A stretch of 33,218 bases of DNA from Galactobacter sp. (GTDB lineage Bacteria; Actinomycetota; Actinomycetes; Actinomycetales; Micrococcaceae), in the NCBI RefSeq assembly GCF_022712295.1, contig NZ_JALAGT010000160.1:1-33218 (forward strand), read 5' to 3'. The first letter of the stretch is position 1, and each line of letters opens with the position of its first letter. Below are positions 23,894-30,908 of the stretch, in pieces. The notes under the pieces were generated by a model. It saw nothing but the letters and a program-made list of their open reading frames with translations, was not told the DNA's origin and searched no databases. A program made the translations under genes and the position numbers.

Positions 23894-24742
23894 TCAGATG
23901 CGGCAGGCGTTGATCGCCGTGACCAGGATGGCGCGGGCGCCGATGGCGTAAAGATCGTCCATGATCTGGTTGGTGGTCTCCTTGCGCACCATGGAGCGCA
24001 CCGCGACCCAGCCGTCATCCTTCAGCGGGGACACGGTCGGGGACTCCAGGCCCGGGGTCAGCGCGGAGGCGCGATCCACGAGGTCCTTGGGGATGTCGTA
24101 GTCCAGCAGCACGTAGCGGTGGGCCACGAGCACGCCGGTGAGTCGACGCTGCAGCACGTCCAGCCCGTCCGGGCGGGAACCGGCGTTGCCGATGAGGATC
24201 GCCTCGGAGTGCATCACCGGTTCGCCGAAGGGCTCCAGTCCCGCCGCACGCATGGTGGATCCGGTCTCCACGACGTCGGCGATGACATCGGCCACACCCA
24301 GCCGGATGGAGGTCTCGATGGCGCCGTCCAGGCGGACCGTGGAGGCGTTGATGCCGCGCTCCTGCAAGTAGTTGGAGACGAGCACCTGGTAGCTGGTGGC
24401 GATGCGCTTGCCCTCCAGCTCCGCTTCCTCGGAGTACGTGCCGGCCGGGGATGCGAAACGGAACGTGGACTTACCCACGCCCAGGCTCATCAGTTCCTCG
24501 GCGTCGCCGTTGATGTCGGCATCGAGGAACAGGTCCCGGCCGGTGATCCCGAGGTCGAGGACGCCACGGGCCACGTACACGGCGATGTCTCGTGGGCGGA
24601 GGTAGAAGAACTCGATGTCGTTCTCGGGGTCGGTGATGGCCAGTTCGCGGCGGTCGCGACGCTGCCGGTAACCGGCCTCGGAGAGCATCGAGGAGACGGC
24701 CTCGGAGAGGCTTCCCTTGTTGGGGACTGCAATGCGGAGCAT
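23894..24742 (-). CDS. hisG: ATP phosphoribosyltransferase, long form
   Basis: The first and feedback-controlled step of histidine synthesis: ATP plus PRPP. The 282-aa length and a C-terminal ACT-like domain (about residues 210-282, including DGWVAVRSMVRKE and ILVTAINACRI) mark the histidine-inhibited long form, which needs no HisZ. The catalytic part begins MLRIAVPNKGSLSEA and includes DLGITGRD and the PRPP loop DVIADVVETGSTMRAAGL. ATG 24742 has AGG about 8 nt upstream. A 108-nt gap follows hisE. Confidence 0.96.
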   Translation of the reverse strand: MLRIAVPNKGSLSEAVSSMLSEAGYRQRRDRRELAITDPENDIEFFYLRPRDIAVYVARGVLDLGITGRDLFLDADINGDAEELMSLGVGKSTFRFASPAGTYSEEAELEGKRIATSYQVLVSNYLQERGINASTVRLDGAIETSIRLGVADVIADVVETGSTMRAAGLEPFGEPVMHSEAILIGNAGSRPDGLDVLQRRLTGVLVAHRYVLLDYDIPKDLVDRASALTPGLESPTVSPLKDDGWVAVRSMVRKETTNQIMDDLYAIGARAILVTAINACRI

Positions 24743-24850
24743 GGAAAGTACCTGACGTGAGTTGAGTCTGCAGAGGTGTTTGACCGGAGCTCGCCGCCGT
24801 GAGGGCGCACCCGAGCGGTCGGATTCGACCGTGGGTGAACCATCCGACGG

Positions 24851-25114
24851 CTACAGGTGCTTGTAGACGTCCTCCAGGCTGATGCCCTTGGCGAGCATCA
24901 TCACCTGTACGTGGTAGATCAGCTGCGACATCTCGGCTGCAGCCTCGTCGAGGGACTCGTACTCCGAGGCCATCCAGACCTCGGCGGCCTCCTCGACGAT
25001 CTTCTTACCGATCTGGTGCACGCCGGCATCCAGCTCGGCGACCGTTCCGGAGCCCTCCGGCCGTTCCTCGGCCTTGGTGGAGAGTTCCGCGAAGAGCGAT
25101 TCGAAAGTTTTCAC
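24851..25114 (-). CDS. hisE: Phosphoribosyl-ATP pyrophosphatase
   Basis: The second step of histidine synthesis, removing pyrophosphate from phosphoribosyl-ATP. The 87-aa all-helical protein shows VHQIGKKIVEEAAEVWMA, with the metal-binding Glu pairs of the MazG-like fold, and DEAAAEMSQLIYHVQVMM. The start is GTG 25114 (VKTFESLFAEL), which matches relatives and lies exactly 7 nt after a TAGCCT box; an ATG eight codons earlier would overlap that box. There is no SD, so it is probably leaderless. It is first in hisE-hisG-hisF. Confidence 0.95.
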   Translation of the reverse strand: MKTFESLFAELSTKAEERPEGSGTVAELDAGVHQIGKKIVEEAAEVWMASEYESLDEAAAEMSQLIYHVQVMMLAKGISLEDVYKHL

Positions 25115-25121
25115 GCGTCTC

Positions 25122-25127
25122 AGGCTA
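25122..25127 (-). promoter_or_regulatory. -10 box of hisEGF
   Basis: TAGCCT on the minus strand, 7 nt before the hisE GTG. A TTCGGA occurs 19 bp further upstream as a possible -35 element. Confidence 0.55.
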
Positions 25128-25217
25128 CCGGCCTGCACCGCGCGGATCCGAACTCGTGACGGGAGTGCTCCGTCTCATTCACCTGCCTGACGCGTTGCCA
25201 TGCCCGACGGCGCTGGG

Positions 25218-25892
25218 TCAGGCCCGTTCTCCGGCGGCGGCCGCGCGGAGCGCCGCGATGGCCGCGGCCACGTCGTGGGCCCCGTACACCGCGGATCCCG
25301 CCACGAACGTGTCCGCGCCGGCATCGGCTGCCATGGCGATGGTGTCCAGGTTCACTCCGCCGTCGATCTGCAGCGCGACCCGTCCGCCCGCGGCATCGAT
25401 GGCGGCGCGTGCCGCCCTGATCTTGGGCAGCGTGACCTCGAGGAAGGACTGGCCGCCGAATCCGGGCTCCACCGTCATCAGCAGCAGCATGTCGATCTCC
25501 GGCAGCAGGTCCAGCCACGGGCCTACCGGGGTGGCGGGGCGCAGCGCCACGGAGGCCTTGGATCCCAGGGACCTGATGGTGCGTGCCAGCCGGATGGGGG
25601 CTTGGGTCGCCTCGGCATGGAAGGTGACGGACGTGGCGCCGAGTTCCGCGTAGGCGGGGGCCCAGCGGTCTGCGTCCTCGATCATGAGATGCACGTCCAG
25701 CGGCACAGGAGAGACCCTCTGCACGCCTTCCACGATGGGCAGCCCCAGGGTGAGATTGGGGACGAAGTGGTTGTCCATCACGTCCACGTGGACGGCATCC
25801 GCGGTCTCGATGGCGTGCAGCTCCTCCTGCAGGCGCATGAAGTCCGCGGACAGGATGCTTGGGTGGATGGAACAGCCGCGGGGCTGAGTCAT
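25218..25892 (-). CDS. rpe: Ribulose-phosphate 3-epimerase
   Basis: It interconverts ribulose 5-phosphate and xylulose 5-phosphate in the pentose phosphate pathway. The 224-aa TIM barrel has the start IHPSILSADF, the metal-binding HVDVMDNHFVPN and LDVHLMIED, the MTVEPGFGGQSF loop and catalytic IDGGVN. ATG 25892 follows GAGGAG by about 7 nt; a longer reading would extend through the gap into rsmB and adds nothing family-like. It lies 58 nt after rsmB and probably belongs to the def-fmt-rsmB unit. Confidence 0.96.
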   Translation of the reverse strand: MTQPRGCSIHPSILSADFMRLQEELHAIETADAVHVDVMDNHFVPNLTLGLPIVEGVQRVSPVPLDVHLMIEDADRWAPAYAELGATSVTFHAEATQAPIRLARTIRSLGSKASVALRPATPVGPWLDLLPEIDMLLLMTVEPGFGGQSFLEVTLPKIRAARAAIDAAGGRVALQIDGGVNLDTIAMAADAGADTFVAGSAVYGAHDVAAAIAALRAAAAGERA

Positions 25893-25950
25893 GGTCGGCT
25901 CCTCGTCGGGTGGAGGTGTGGTTGAGGGATTGGCGAACTGGTGGTTCGGG

Positions 25951-27609
25951 TCAGGACCGGGTGAGCAGCGCCATGAACATGGCGTCGGTGCCATGGGCAT
26001 GAGGGAAGAGCTGAACAGTGGAGCCTGTGGTTGAACCGATCACCGAGTCGGCAGGCCGGGTCGCGCCCACCGAGGTGCCTGCCGCGGAGTCGAGCGCGGC
26101 ACCCGTATCCAGCAGGGTCACGTCCTTTCTGCGGTGCAGCACGTCCTCGATGACGGCCACGGTCTCCGCAGGGTGTGGCGAACAGGTCACGTAGGCCAGC
26201 ACGCCGCCTGGGCGCAGCGCCCCGAGGCCGGAGAGCAGCAGTTCCGTCTGCAGCTTCGTCAGGTCCGGAATGTCCGCGGCGCTCTTGCGCCAGCGTGCTT
26301 CAGGACGCCGACGCAGGGCGCCGAGACCCGAGCACGGAGCATCCACCATGATGCGGTCGAAGGACTCCGGCTGTTTCTTCCCCAGTGTCCGACCATCGCC
26401 CGCCCTGACCGTCCACGCGGATGCGGGAACCGCGGTGAGGCCCTTGCGCACCAGCTCGGCGCGGTGCTCCGCCACCTCGTTGGCCACCAGGTGTGCACCG
26501 CGCTGCGCGGCGATGGCGCCCGACAATGCGGCCTTGCCGCCGGGGCCTGCACACAGGTCCAGCCACCTCTCGTCCTGTCCGGCTCCGGGCAGCTCCACCT
26601 CGGCAAGGGCTCGGGCCACCAGTTGTGACCCCGCGTCCTGGACCCGGACCACACCCTCCGCCACGCCCGGCAACCGATGCGGGTCTCCCCCGGCCGCGGT
26701 GCTCCAGGCGCCAGGAACCAGCTCGGAGCGTTGCGCACCTGCCGCCTCCAACTCCCCGGTCAGGTCGTCTCCCAGCCCGGGCAACTGGACCAGGTTCACG
26801 GCCGGTGCCGCGTTGTCGGCTGCCAGCAGGTCCTCAAGCTCCCCCGCGCCGCGGCCGTGCACCACAAGGGCTTGTTTCAGCACGCGAGCGATCCACGCCG
26901 GATGCGAATACCGCAGGGCCAGGGACTCCACGGGGTCCGCAGCGGACTCGCTGACGAGGTCCTTCCACTCTTCCGGTTCCTTCTCGCTGACCCGACGCAG
27001 GACCGCGTTGACGAATCCCCCGGCTCCAGCACCCACCAGGTCACGCGTCAGGGCGACCGTGGCGTCGAGTGCGGCGTGGGCGGGGATGCGGGTGAACAGC
27101 AGCTGGTAGGCCCCCAACCTCAGCACGTCCAAAACCGGCGGGTCCACGCGCTTCAGTGGACGGTCCACACAGCGGGAGACCACGGCGTCGAGCAGACCGC
27201 GTTCACGCAGGGTGCCGTACGTGAGTTCCGTGGCCAGACCGGCATCTCTGCGGTCGAGGTGATGCCGGCGAATGGCGGCTGGGAGGGCCAGGTTCGCGTA
27301 GGCGTCGTCCTGGTCCACGGCACGCAAGACCTCGAAGGCCGTTGCGCGGGACGGATCCGCAGTGCGCGCGCGCTCGGCAGGCGAGAGCGAGCCGTACTGC
27401 CGAGGGGATCCGCCCTGCCCACGGTGACGCTGGCGGCCCGCCTCGTCGCGACGATCGCTGCCCCCCGCACCCCTGGAACCACGGTTTCCACCCCGGGACT
27501 GGGCGCGGCTTCCGCGGTTGCCCTGGCCGCTTCGATCTCCCTGGCCACGTCGGTTTCCCTGGCCACGCTGTCCTCCGCCGTTTCCACGGTTTCCGTCTGC
27601 CGCGCTCAT
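25951..27609 (-). CDS. rsmB: 16S rRNA (cytosine-C5) methyltransferase RsmB with RG-rich N-terminus
   Basis: A 552-aa Sun/RsmB-type enzyme that methylates a cytosine of 16S rRNA (C967 in E. coli). After residue 85 comes the NusB-like RNA-binding domain, then the SAM domain with LDLCAGPGGKAALSG, VDAPCSGLGALRRRPEARW and YVTCSPHPAET; the two Cys are the catalytic pair. The first 73 residues are disordered and full of Arg, Gly, Asn and Gln (GNRGNGGGQRGQGNRR and similar), like eukaryotic RGG tails, and probably add non-specific RNA binding. The ATG overlaps the fmt stop by 4 nt (ATGA), so the start is firm and the extension is genuinely in frame. Confidence 0.95.
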   Translation of the reverse strand: MSAADGNRGNGGGQRGQGNRRGQGDRSGQGNRGSRAQSRGGNRGSRGAGGSDRRDEAGRQRHRGQGGSPRQYGSLSPAERARTADPSRATAFEVLRAVDQDDAYANLALPAAIRRHHLDRRDAGLATELTYGTLRERGLLDAVVSRCVDRPLKRVDPPVLDVLRLGAYQLLFTRIPAHAALDATVALTRDLVGAGAGGFVNAVLRRVSEKEPEEWKDLVSESAADPVESLALRYSHPAWIARVLKQALVVHGRGAGELEDLLAADNAAPAVNLVQLPGLGDDLTGELEAAGAQRSELVPGAWSTAAGGDPHRLPGVAEGVVRVQDAGSQLVARALAEVELPGAGQDERWLDLCAGPGGKAALSGAIAAQRGAHLVANEVAEHRAELVRKGLTAVPASAWTVRAGDGRTLGKKQPESFDRIMVDAPCSGLGALRRRPEARWRKSAADIPDLTKLQTELLLSGLGALRPGGVLAYVTCSPHPAETVAVIEDVLHRRKDVTLLDTGAALDSAAGTSVGATRPADSVIGSTTGSTVQLFPHAHGTDAMFMALLTRS

Positions 27610-28550
27610 CCGAGCACCGTCCCATCAAGATCGATGCCGCGGGCCCAGTCCGTGGCGTTCATCATTTTCTTCCCTGCGGGCTGCACCTGGGTGAGCGCAA
27701 CGGCCCCGTGGCCGGTGCCGAGCAGCACTCGGCCGTGTTTGCCGGATTCGACGGCCAGATGTCCGGCGCCCAGATCCTGATGCATCGAATCGACGGATTC
27801 CTGCACCACGTCCACGCGACCGAGCTTCAGGGTGCCTTCCCCCAACGACACGAAGGCTCCGGGCTCCGGGGTGACCCCGGCAATGCGGTCGTGGACCGCC
27901 TGGGCGGAGGCGCTCAGGTCCACGCGCCCGTCGTTGCGGTTGAGTTTGGGTGCCAAGGTCGGTTCACCCTGCTGGGGTGTGGGTTCGATGCGTCCGGCGA
28001 TCAGGTCCGGAACACAGCGTGAGAGCAGCTCCGCGCCCTCGTGAGACAGCTTGGCCAACAGGGTGGCCGCCGTGTCCTCCGGCTGGATGGGCAGCGGGGT
28101 CGATCCCACGATGGGGCCCGTGTCCAGTCCCTTCTCCAGCACGAAGACGGTGGCAGCCGTGGCGTCCATCCCCTGGATCAGGGCCCACTGAACCGGTGCG
28201 GCACCGCGCAGCAGCGGCAGCTCGGAGAAGTGGAGGTTCACCCACCCGTGCCGGGGCACGTTCAGGGTCCGTTCCGGGATGAGGCCGCCATAAGCCACCA
28301 CCACGGCGAGGTCCGCGTCCACGGCGGCCAGGGCCTCGTGGGTCTGATCGTCGATCCGGGAAGCCTTGATGGTGGGGATGCCGAGTTCGTCCGCCACCGA
28401 CGCTACGGGAGAGGGTGTCAGCACCCGTTTGCGTCCGGTGGGGGCATCGGGCCGGGTCAGCACCGCGGCGACATCGTGGCCATCCGCCACGAGCCTGCGC
28501 AGCGGTTCCACCGCCGGTTCCGGCGTCCCTGCGTAGATCAATCTGCTCAT
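27606..28550 (-). CDS. fmt: Methionyl-tRNA formyltransferase
   Basis: It formylates initiator Met-tRNA using 10-formyl-tetrahydrofolate. The 314-aa protein starts MSRLIYAGTPEPAVEPL and has the catalytic set Asn105, His107 (VNLHFSELPLLRGAAPVQ) and Asp143 (EKGLDTGPI). The C-terminal OB-like tRNA domain starts near 205 and includes GKKMMNATDWARG. It overlaps def by 4 nt and rsmB by 4 nt (ATGA at both ends), so the three are translationally coupled. The def-fmt pairing is functional: Def removes the formyl group Fmt adds. Confidence 0.97.
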   Translation of the reverse strand: MSRLIYAGTPEPAVEPLRRLVADGHDVAAVLTRPDAPTGRKRVLTPSPVASVADELGIPTIKASRIDDQTHEALAAVDADLAVVVAYGGLIPERTLNVPRHGWVNLHFSELPLLRGAAPVQWALIQGMDATAATVFVLEKGLDTGPIVGSTPLPIQPEDTAATLLAKLSHEGAELLSRCVPDLIAGRIEPTPQQGEPTLAPKLNRNDGRVDLSASAQAVHDRIAGVTPEPGAFVSLGEGTLKLGRVDVVQESVDSMHQDLGAGHLAVESGKHGRVLLGTGHGAVALTQVQPAGKKMMNATDWARGIDLDGTVLG

Positions 28551-29113
28551 GATGCACCGACCCCGAATGCGGACCCCACGTTGCCGGCCCGCTCCAGACC
28601 CACCTGATTGGCATGGGTGGTGAAGCGCTGGGAACGGATGGCAGCGAAGGCCTGTTTCCGGTCGGCACCTGTGAGGTGGTCGATGTAGAGCTTTCCGCTG
28701 AGGTGGTCTGTCTCATGCTGGAAGCAGCGCGCCAGTAGGCCGGTCCCGGTCAACGTGATCGGGTTCCCGTCCAGGTCTTGGCCATGCACCGTCACGGAGT
28801 CGGGGCGGGGCAGGTGGAAGCCGAGGCCCGGAACGGAGAGGCAGCCTTCCGATCCCTCCGTGTCCGTACCGGCGTGCGGGTCCACCGAGACCACCGGATT
28901 GCACACGGCGCCCGCCTCGTTTCCCACGTGATAAACGAACAGGCTCTGACTCACGCCGATCTGCGGGGCGGCGAGTCCCACACCGTTGACGGCTTCCATG
29001 GTCTGATGCATGTCCTGCACCAGGTGCCTCAGCTTGTCGTCGAAGCGGGTCACGGGGTCGGTCTGCGTGCGCAGGACGGGATCCCCCACCACCCTCACGG
29101 GTAGAACGGTCAC
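28547..29113 (-). CDS. def: Peptide deformylase
   Basis: An iron enzyme removing formyl from the N-terminal Met of new proteins. The 188-aa protein has all three motifs: GVGLAAPQIG (44-53), EGCLSVPG with metal ligand Cys91, and QHETDHLSG with His133, catalytic Glu134 and His137. Thr replaces the usual Ile/Leu after HE, a minor change. Start GTG 29113 with AGGAGG 8 nt upstream gives the standard VLPVRVVGDPVLR beginning. It is first of def-fmt-rsmB(-rpe); a promoter sits at 29195-29223. Confidence 0.96.
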   Translation of the reverse strand: MTVLPVRVVGDPVLRTQTDPVTRFDDKLRHLVQDMHQTMEAVNGVGLAAPQIGVSQSLFVYHVGNEAGAVCNPVVSVDPHAGTDTEGSEGCLSVPGLGFHLPRPDSVTVHGQDLDGNPITLTGTGLLARCFQHETDHLSGKLYIDHLTGADRKQAFAAIRSQRFTTHANQVGLERAGNVGSAFGVGAS

Positions 29114-29194
29114 TGTGTGGGCCTCCTGGGTCGGATTCGATCGGCGTCGACTCGGCGCGGCAAGAACTGCAGCGGCGGCCGTCGCCTCGCCCCC

Positions 29195-29223
29195 ATCCTA
29201 TTTGAGAGCGCTCGGTGTCCGAC
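29195..29223 (-). promoter_or_regulatory. Predicted def operon promoter
   Basis: On the minus strand GTCGGA (29223-29218), 17 bp, TAGGAT (29200-29195). The leader to the def GTG would be about 75 nt. It lies in the 141-nt gap after the nuclease-like gene. Confidence 0.55.
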
Positions 29224-29254
29224 CCGCGGCTCGTACCAACGAACGGAGGCACCC

Positions 29255-30100
29255 TCAGCCGGCGGGTGGCGGCGGGACCGGACGCAGGGCCGGCCCCGCC
29301 CCGGCCAGGCTCCGGCCGGTCTCCCACACCTGACGTAGAGCCCAGAACCGACGCCAGTACGCGGGCAGCACGCTCGACTCGGCCTGCTGCGCCACCACCT
29401 CCGTCTCTCCCAGGGCCACACCGAGCAGCATGGCGTCACGGGGATACGGCCACGCCTCCCAGGTACCGGCCTCGGCGTCCACGAGCCGTTCCTGAGCCTG
29501 CGCACCCGCGGCCAGCTGCATGACCACCTTGGGATCCAACGGTTTCACCCGACCGTCCCGCGTGGTGCCCTTGGTCTTGTAGTCGATGATGCAGACGCGC
29601 CCGCCGATCTCCGCGATCAGATCCAGGGTGCCCGCGTAGCCCACCTCCGCGTTCCAGATGGTGGCTTCCGGCGCCAACGGCCGGACGTCGTAGAGGTCCC
29701 ACCACTCGTCGAACCTGTCCGCGAACGCGCCCTCCCCGTGCGCGTTCAATTCCTCCCTTGCCGCAGCGGCCTGGTGTTCCTGCCCCAGGGCCCGCAATGC
29801 GACCTGTTCCGCATATCCGTGGACGCGATCGCCGCGTGCTGCGGCGACATCGCGGTGCTGAGACGACGCGGAGGAGGCATCGCGTGCGATCTGACGAAGC
29901 CTGCCGGGCTGCCCGACCGCCGTGGAGAGCCGTTGGTCCTGGATGACCGCCTGCGCGGCCATGTGGCCGGCCCAACCGGTGAGATCCATGGCCGCTTCAC
30001 CGATCACGGTGGTGATGGATGGAACCTCCGGTGCCCCACCGAGTGACCTCGAATACATTCTCCCCAGTTCGGTGGCATGGGCTAGCTGTGGTTGCGTCAT
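29255..30100 (-). CDS. Stand-alone PD-(D/E)XK nuclease-like protein (RecB/Cas4 type)
   Basis: A 281-aa protein whose middle carries a RecB-like nuclease core: H94 in GDRVHGYAEQ, then AEVGYAGTLDLIAEIGGR with Asp160, VCIIDYKTKG with Asp173 and Lys175, and Gln195 in VVMQLAAGA. These are the usual positions of motifs I-III and the QxxxY-type helix; the Tyr is absent. No helicase domain and no iron-sulphur cysteine cluster is present, so it is neither full RecB/AddB nor classic Cas4. A possible role is DNA repair or processing. It is a single gene between the tRNA cluster (divergent) and def. The start at ATG 30100 has no SD. Similar proteins occur at this spot in relatives, unannotated. Confidence 0.75.
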   Translation of the reverse strand: MTQPQLAHATELGRMYSRSLGGAPEVPSITTVIGEAAMDLTGWAGHMAAQAVIQDQRLSTAVGQPGRLRQIARDASSASSQHRDVAAARGDRVHGYAEQVALRALGQEHQAAAAREELNAHGEGAFADRFDEWWDLYDVRPLAPEATIWNAEVGYAGTLDLIAEIGGRVCIIDYKTKGTTRDGRVKPLDPKVVMQLAAGAQAQERLVDAEAGTWEAWPYPRDAMLLGVALGETEVVAQQAESSVLPAYWRRFWALRQVWETGRSLAGAGPALRPVPPPPAG

Positions 30101-30128
30101 GGAACCATCGTGACACGCCCCCCTGACA

Positions 30129-30159
30129 GATCGCCGACTTCCCCGTGATCACGGCGATC
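30129..30159. repeat. Inverted repeat enclosing a palindrome, upstream of the tRNA operon
   Basis: GATCGCCG (30129-30136) and CGGCGATC (30152-30159) form a perfect 8-bp inverted repeat. Overlapping its right arm is a 12-bp perfect palindrome CCGTGATCACGG (30143-30154). It lies in the 233-nt gap between the nuclease-like gene and the first tRNA, which holds no gene. Confidence 0.55.
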
Positions 30160-30236
30160 CTAGGTACTTCCAGAATGAGAAAGGGGCATTCTTTTGGACC
30201 GTCTAGCGGCATTCCCAGACGGCAGGAACCCCCGAT

Positions 30237-30266
30237 TTGGAATCTGCCCTCAGTGTGGGTTAGAGT
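30237..30266 (+). promoter_or_regulatory. Promoter of the five-tRNA operon
   Basis: TTGGAA (30237-30242), 18 bp, TAGAGT (30261-30266). The start point would be near 30273, 60 nt before the first tRNA. Confidence 0.55.
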
Positions 30267-30333
30267 TTCTTGTCGTTGGGCCGACGCGGCACGGACCTCC
30301 TGAAGGTCATGACCGTGACAAGCTTCAACGAAT

Positions 30334-30407
30334 GCGGACATAGCTCAGCTGGCTAGAGCGCCACCTTGCCAAGGTGGAGGTCGCGGGTTCGAATCCCGTT
30401 GTCCGCT
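30334..30407 (+). tRNA. tRNA-Gly (anticodon GCC), copy 1
   Basis: Acceptor GCGGACA / TGTCCGC, anticodon loop TTGCCAA between CCACC and GGTGG, T arm GGGTTCGAATCCC, discriminator T. The bases after it are CGC, so CCA is not encoded and must be added. Confidence 0.97.
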
Positions 30408-30457
30408 CGCAATCCACTTGCTGCCCGGTCCGCCGGACACCGTGTTCGCACGGAGAT

Positions 30458-30531
30458 GGTGGGGTGGCCGAGAGGCGAGGCAGCGGCCTGCAAAGCCGTA
30501 TACGCGGGTTCGAATCCCGTCCCCACCTCCA
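30458..30531 (+). tRNA. tRNA-Cys (anticodon GCA)
   Basis: Acceptor GGTGGGG / CCCCACC, anticodon loop CTGCAAA, T arm GGGTTCGAATCCC, discriminator T and encoded CCA at 30529-30531. A single copy in the cluster. Confidence 0.97.
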
Positions 30532-30556
30532 GTAGGAGGATTGCAAACGCCTTTGG

Positions 30557-30628
30557 GCGCGATTAGCGCAGCGGTAGCGCGCTTCCCTGACACGGAAGAG
30601 GTCACTGGTTCGATCCCAGTATCGCGCA
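30557..30628 (+). tRNA. tRNA-Val (anticodon GAC), copy 1
   Basis: Acceptor GCGCGAT / ATCGCGC, anticodon loop CTGACAC between CTTCC and GGAAG, discriminator A. No encoded CCA (CGG follows). Confidence 0.97.
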
Positions 30629-30650
30629 CGGAGATCATTCGTGATCTCAT

Positions 30651-30727
30651 GCGGACATAGCTCAGCTGGCTAGAGCGCCACCTTGCCAAGGTGGAGGTCG
30701 CGGGTTCGAATCCCGTTGTCCGCTCCA
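30651..30727 (+). tRNA. tRNA-Gly (anticodon GCC), copy 2
   Basis: The body is identical to copy 1 at 30334-30407. Unlike copy 1 it is followed directly by CCA (30725-30727), so the 3' end is encoded. Confidence 0.97.
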
Positions 30728-30776
30728 CATCCCCAAACATTCGCCCATTCGATGAAATTCGTGGGGGGATTGTTCG

Positions 30777-30848
30777 GCGCGATTAGCGCAGCGGTAGCGC
30801 GCTTCCCTGACACGGAAGAGGTCACTGGTTCGATCCCAGTATCGCGCA
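30777..30848 (+). tRNA. tRNA-Val (anticodon GAC), copy 2
   Basis: Identical to copy 1 at 30557-30628; ACA follows the discriminator position, so CCA is not encoded. It is the last tRNA of the operon, 8 nt before the terminator stem. Confidence 0.97.
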
Positions 30849-30856
30849 CAAAGGAA

Positions 30857-30889
30857 AGACCCTGGCTCCGGCCAGGGTCTTCTTTCGTC
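30857..30889 (+). terminator. Terminator of the tRNA operon
   Basis: A 10-bp stem AGACCCTGGC-TCCG-GCCAGGGTCT is followed by a T-rich tract (TCTTTCGTC). The next promoter starts only a few bases later. Confidence 0.85.
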
Positions 30890-30895
30890 TTCGGG

Positions 30896-30901
30896 TAGTC
30901 T
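30896..30901 (+). promoter_or_regulatory. -10 box of the lipoprotein gene
   Basis: TAGTCT lies exactly 7 nt before the ATG at 30909. The -35 region would overlap the 3' arm of the tRNA terminator and is not clear. Confidence 0.5.
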
Positions 30902-30908
30902 GCCTCAC

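Noticed and set aside
29997..30341. Minus-strand open frame of 114 codons in the nuclease-tRNA gap.
   Set aside because: It crosses the tRNA promoter and the tRNA 5' end, has no SD and no recognisable motif.
30334..30848. tRNA cluster considered as an integration site of a mobile element.
   Set aside because: All tRNAs are complete; there is no integrase, and no partial tRNA copy is visible.
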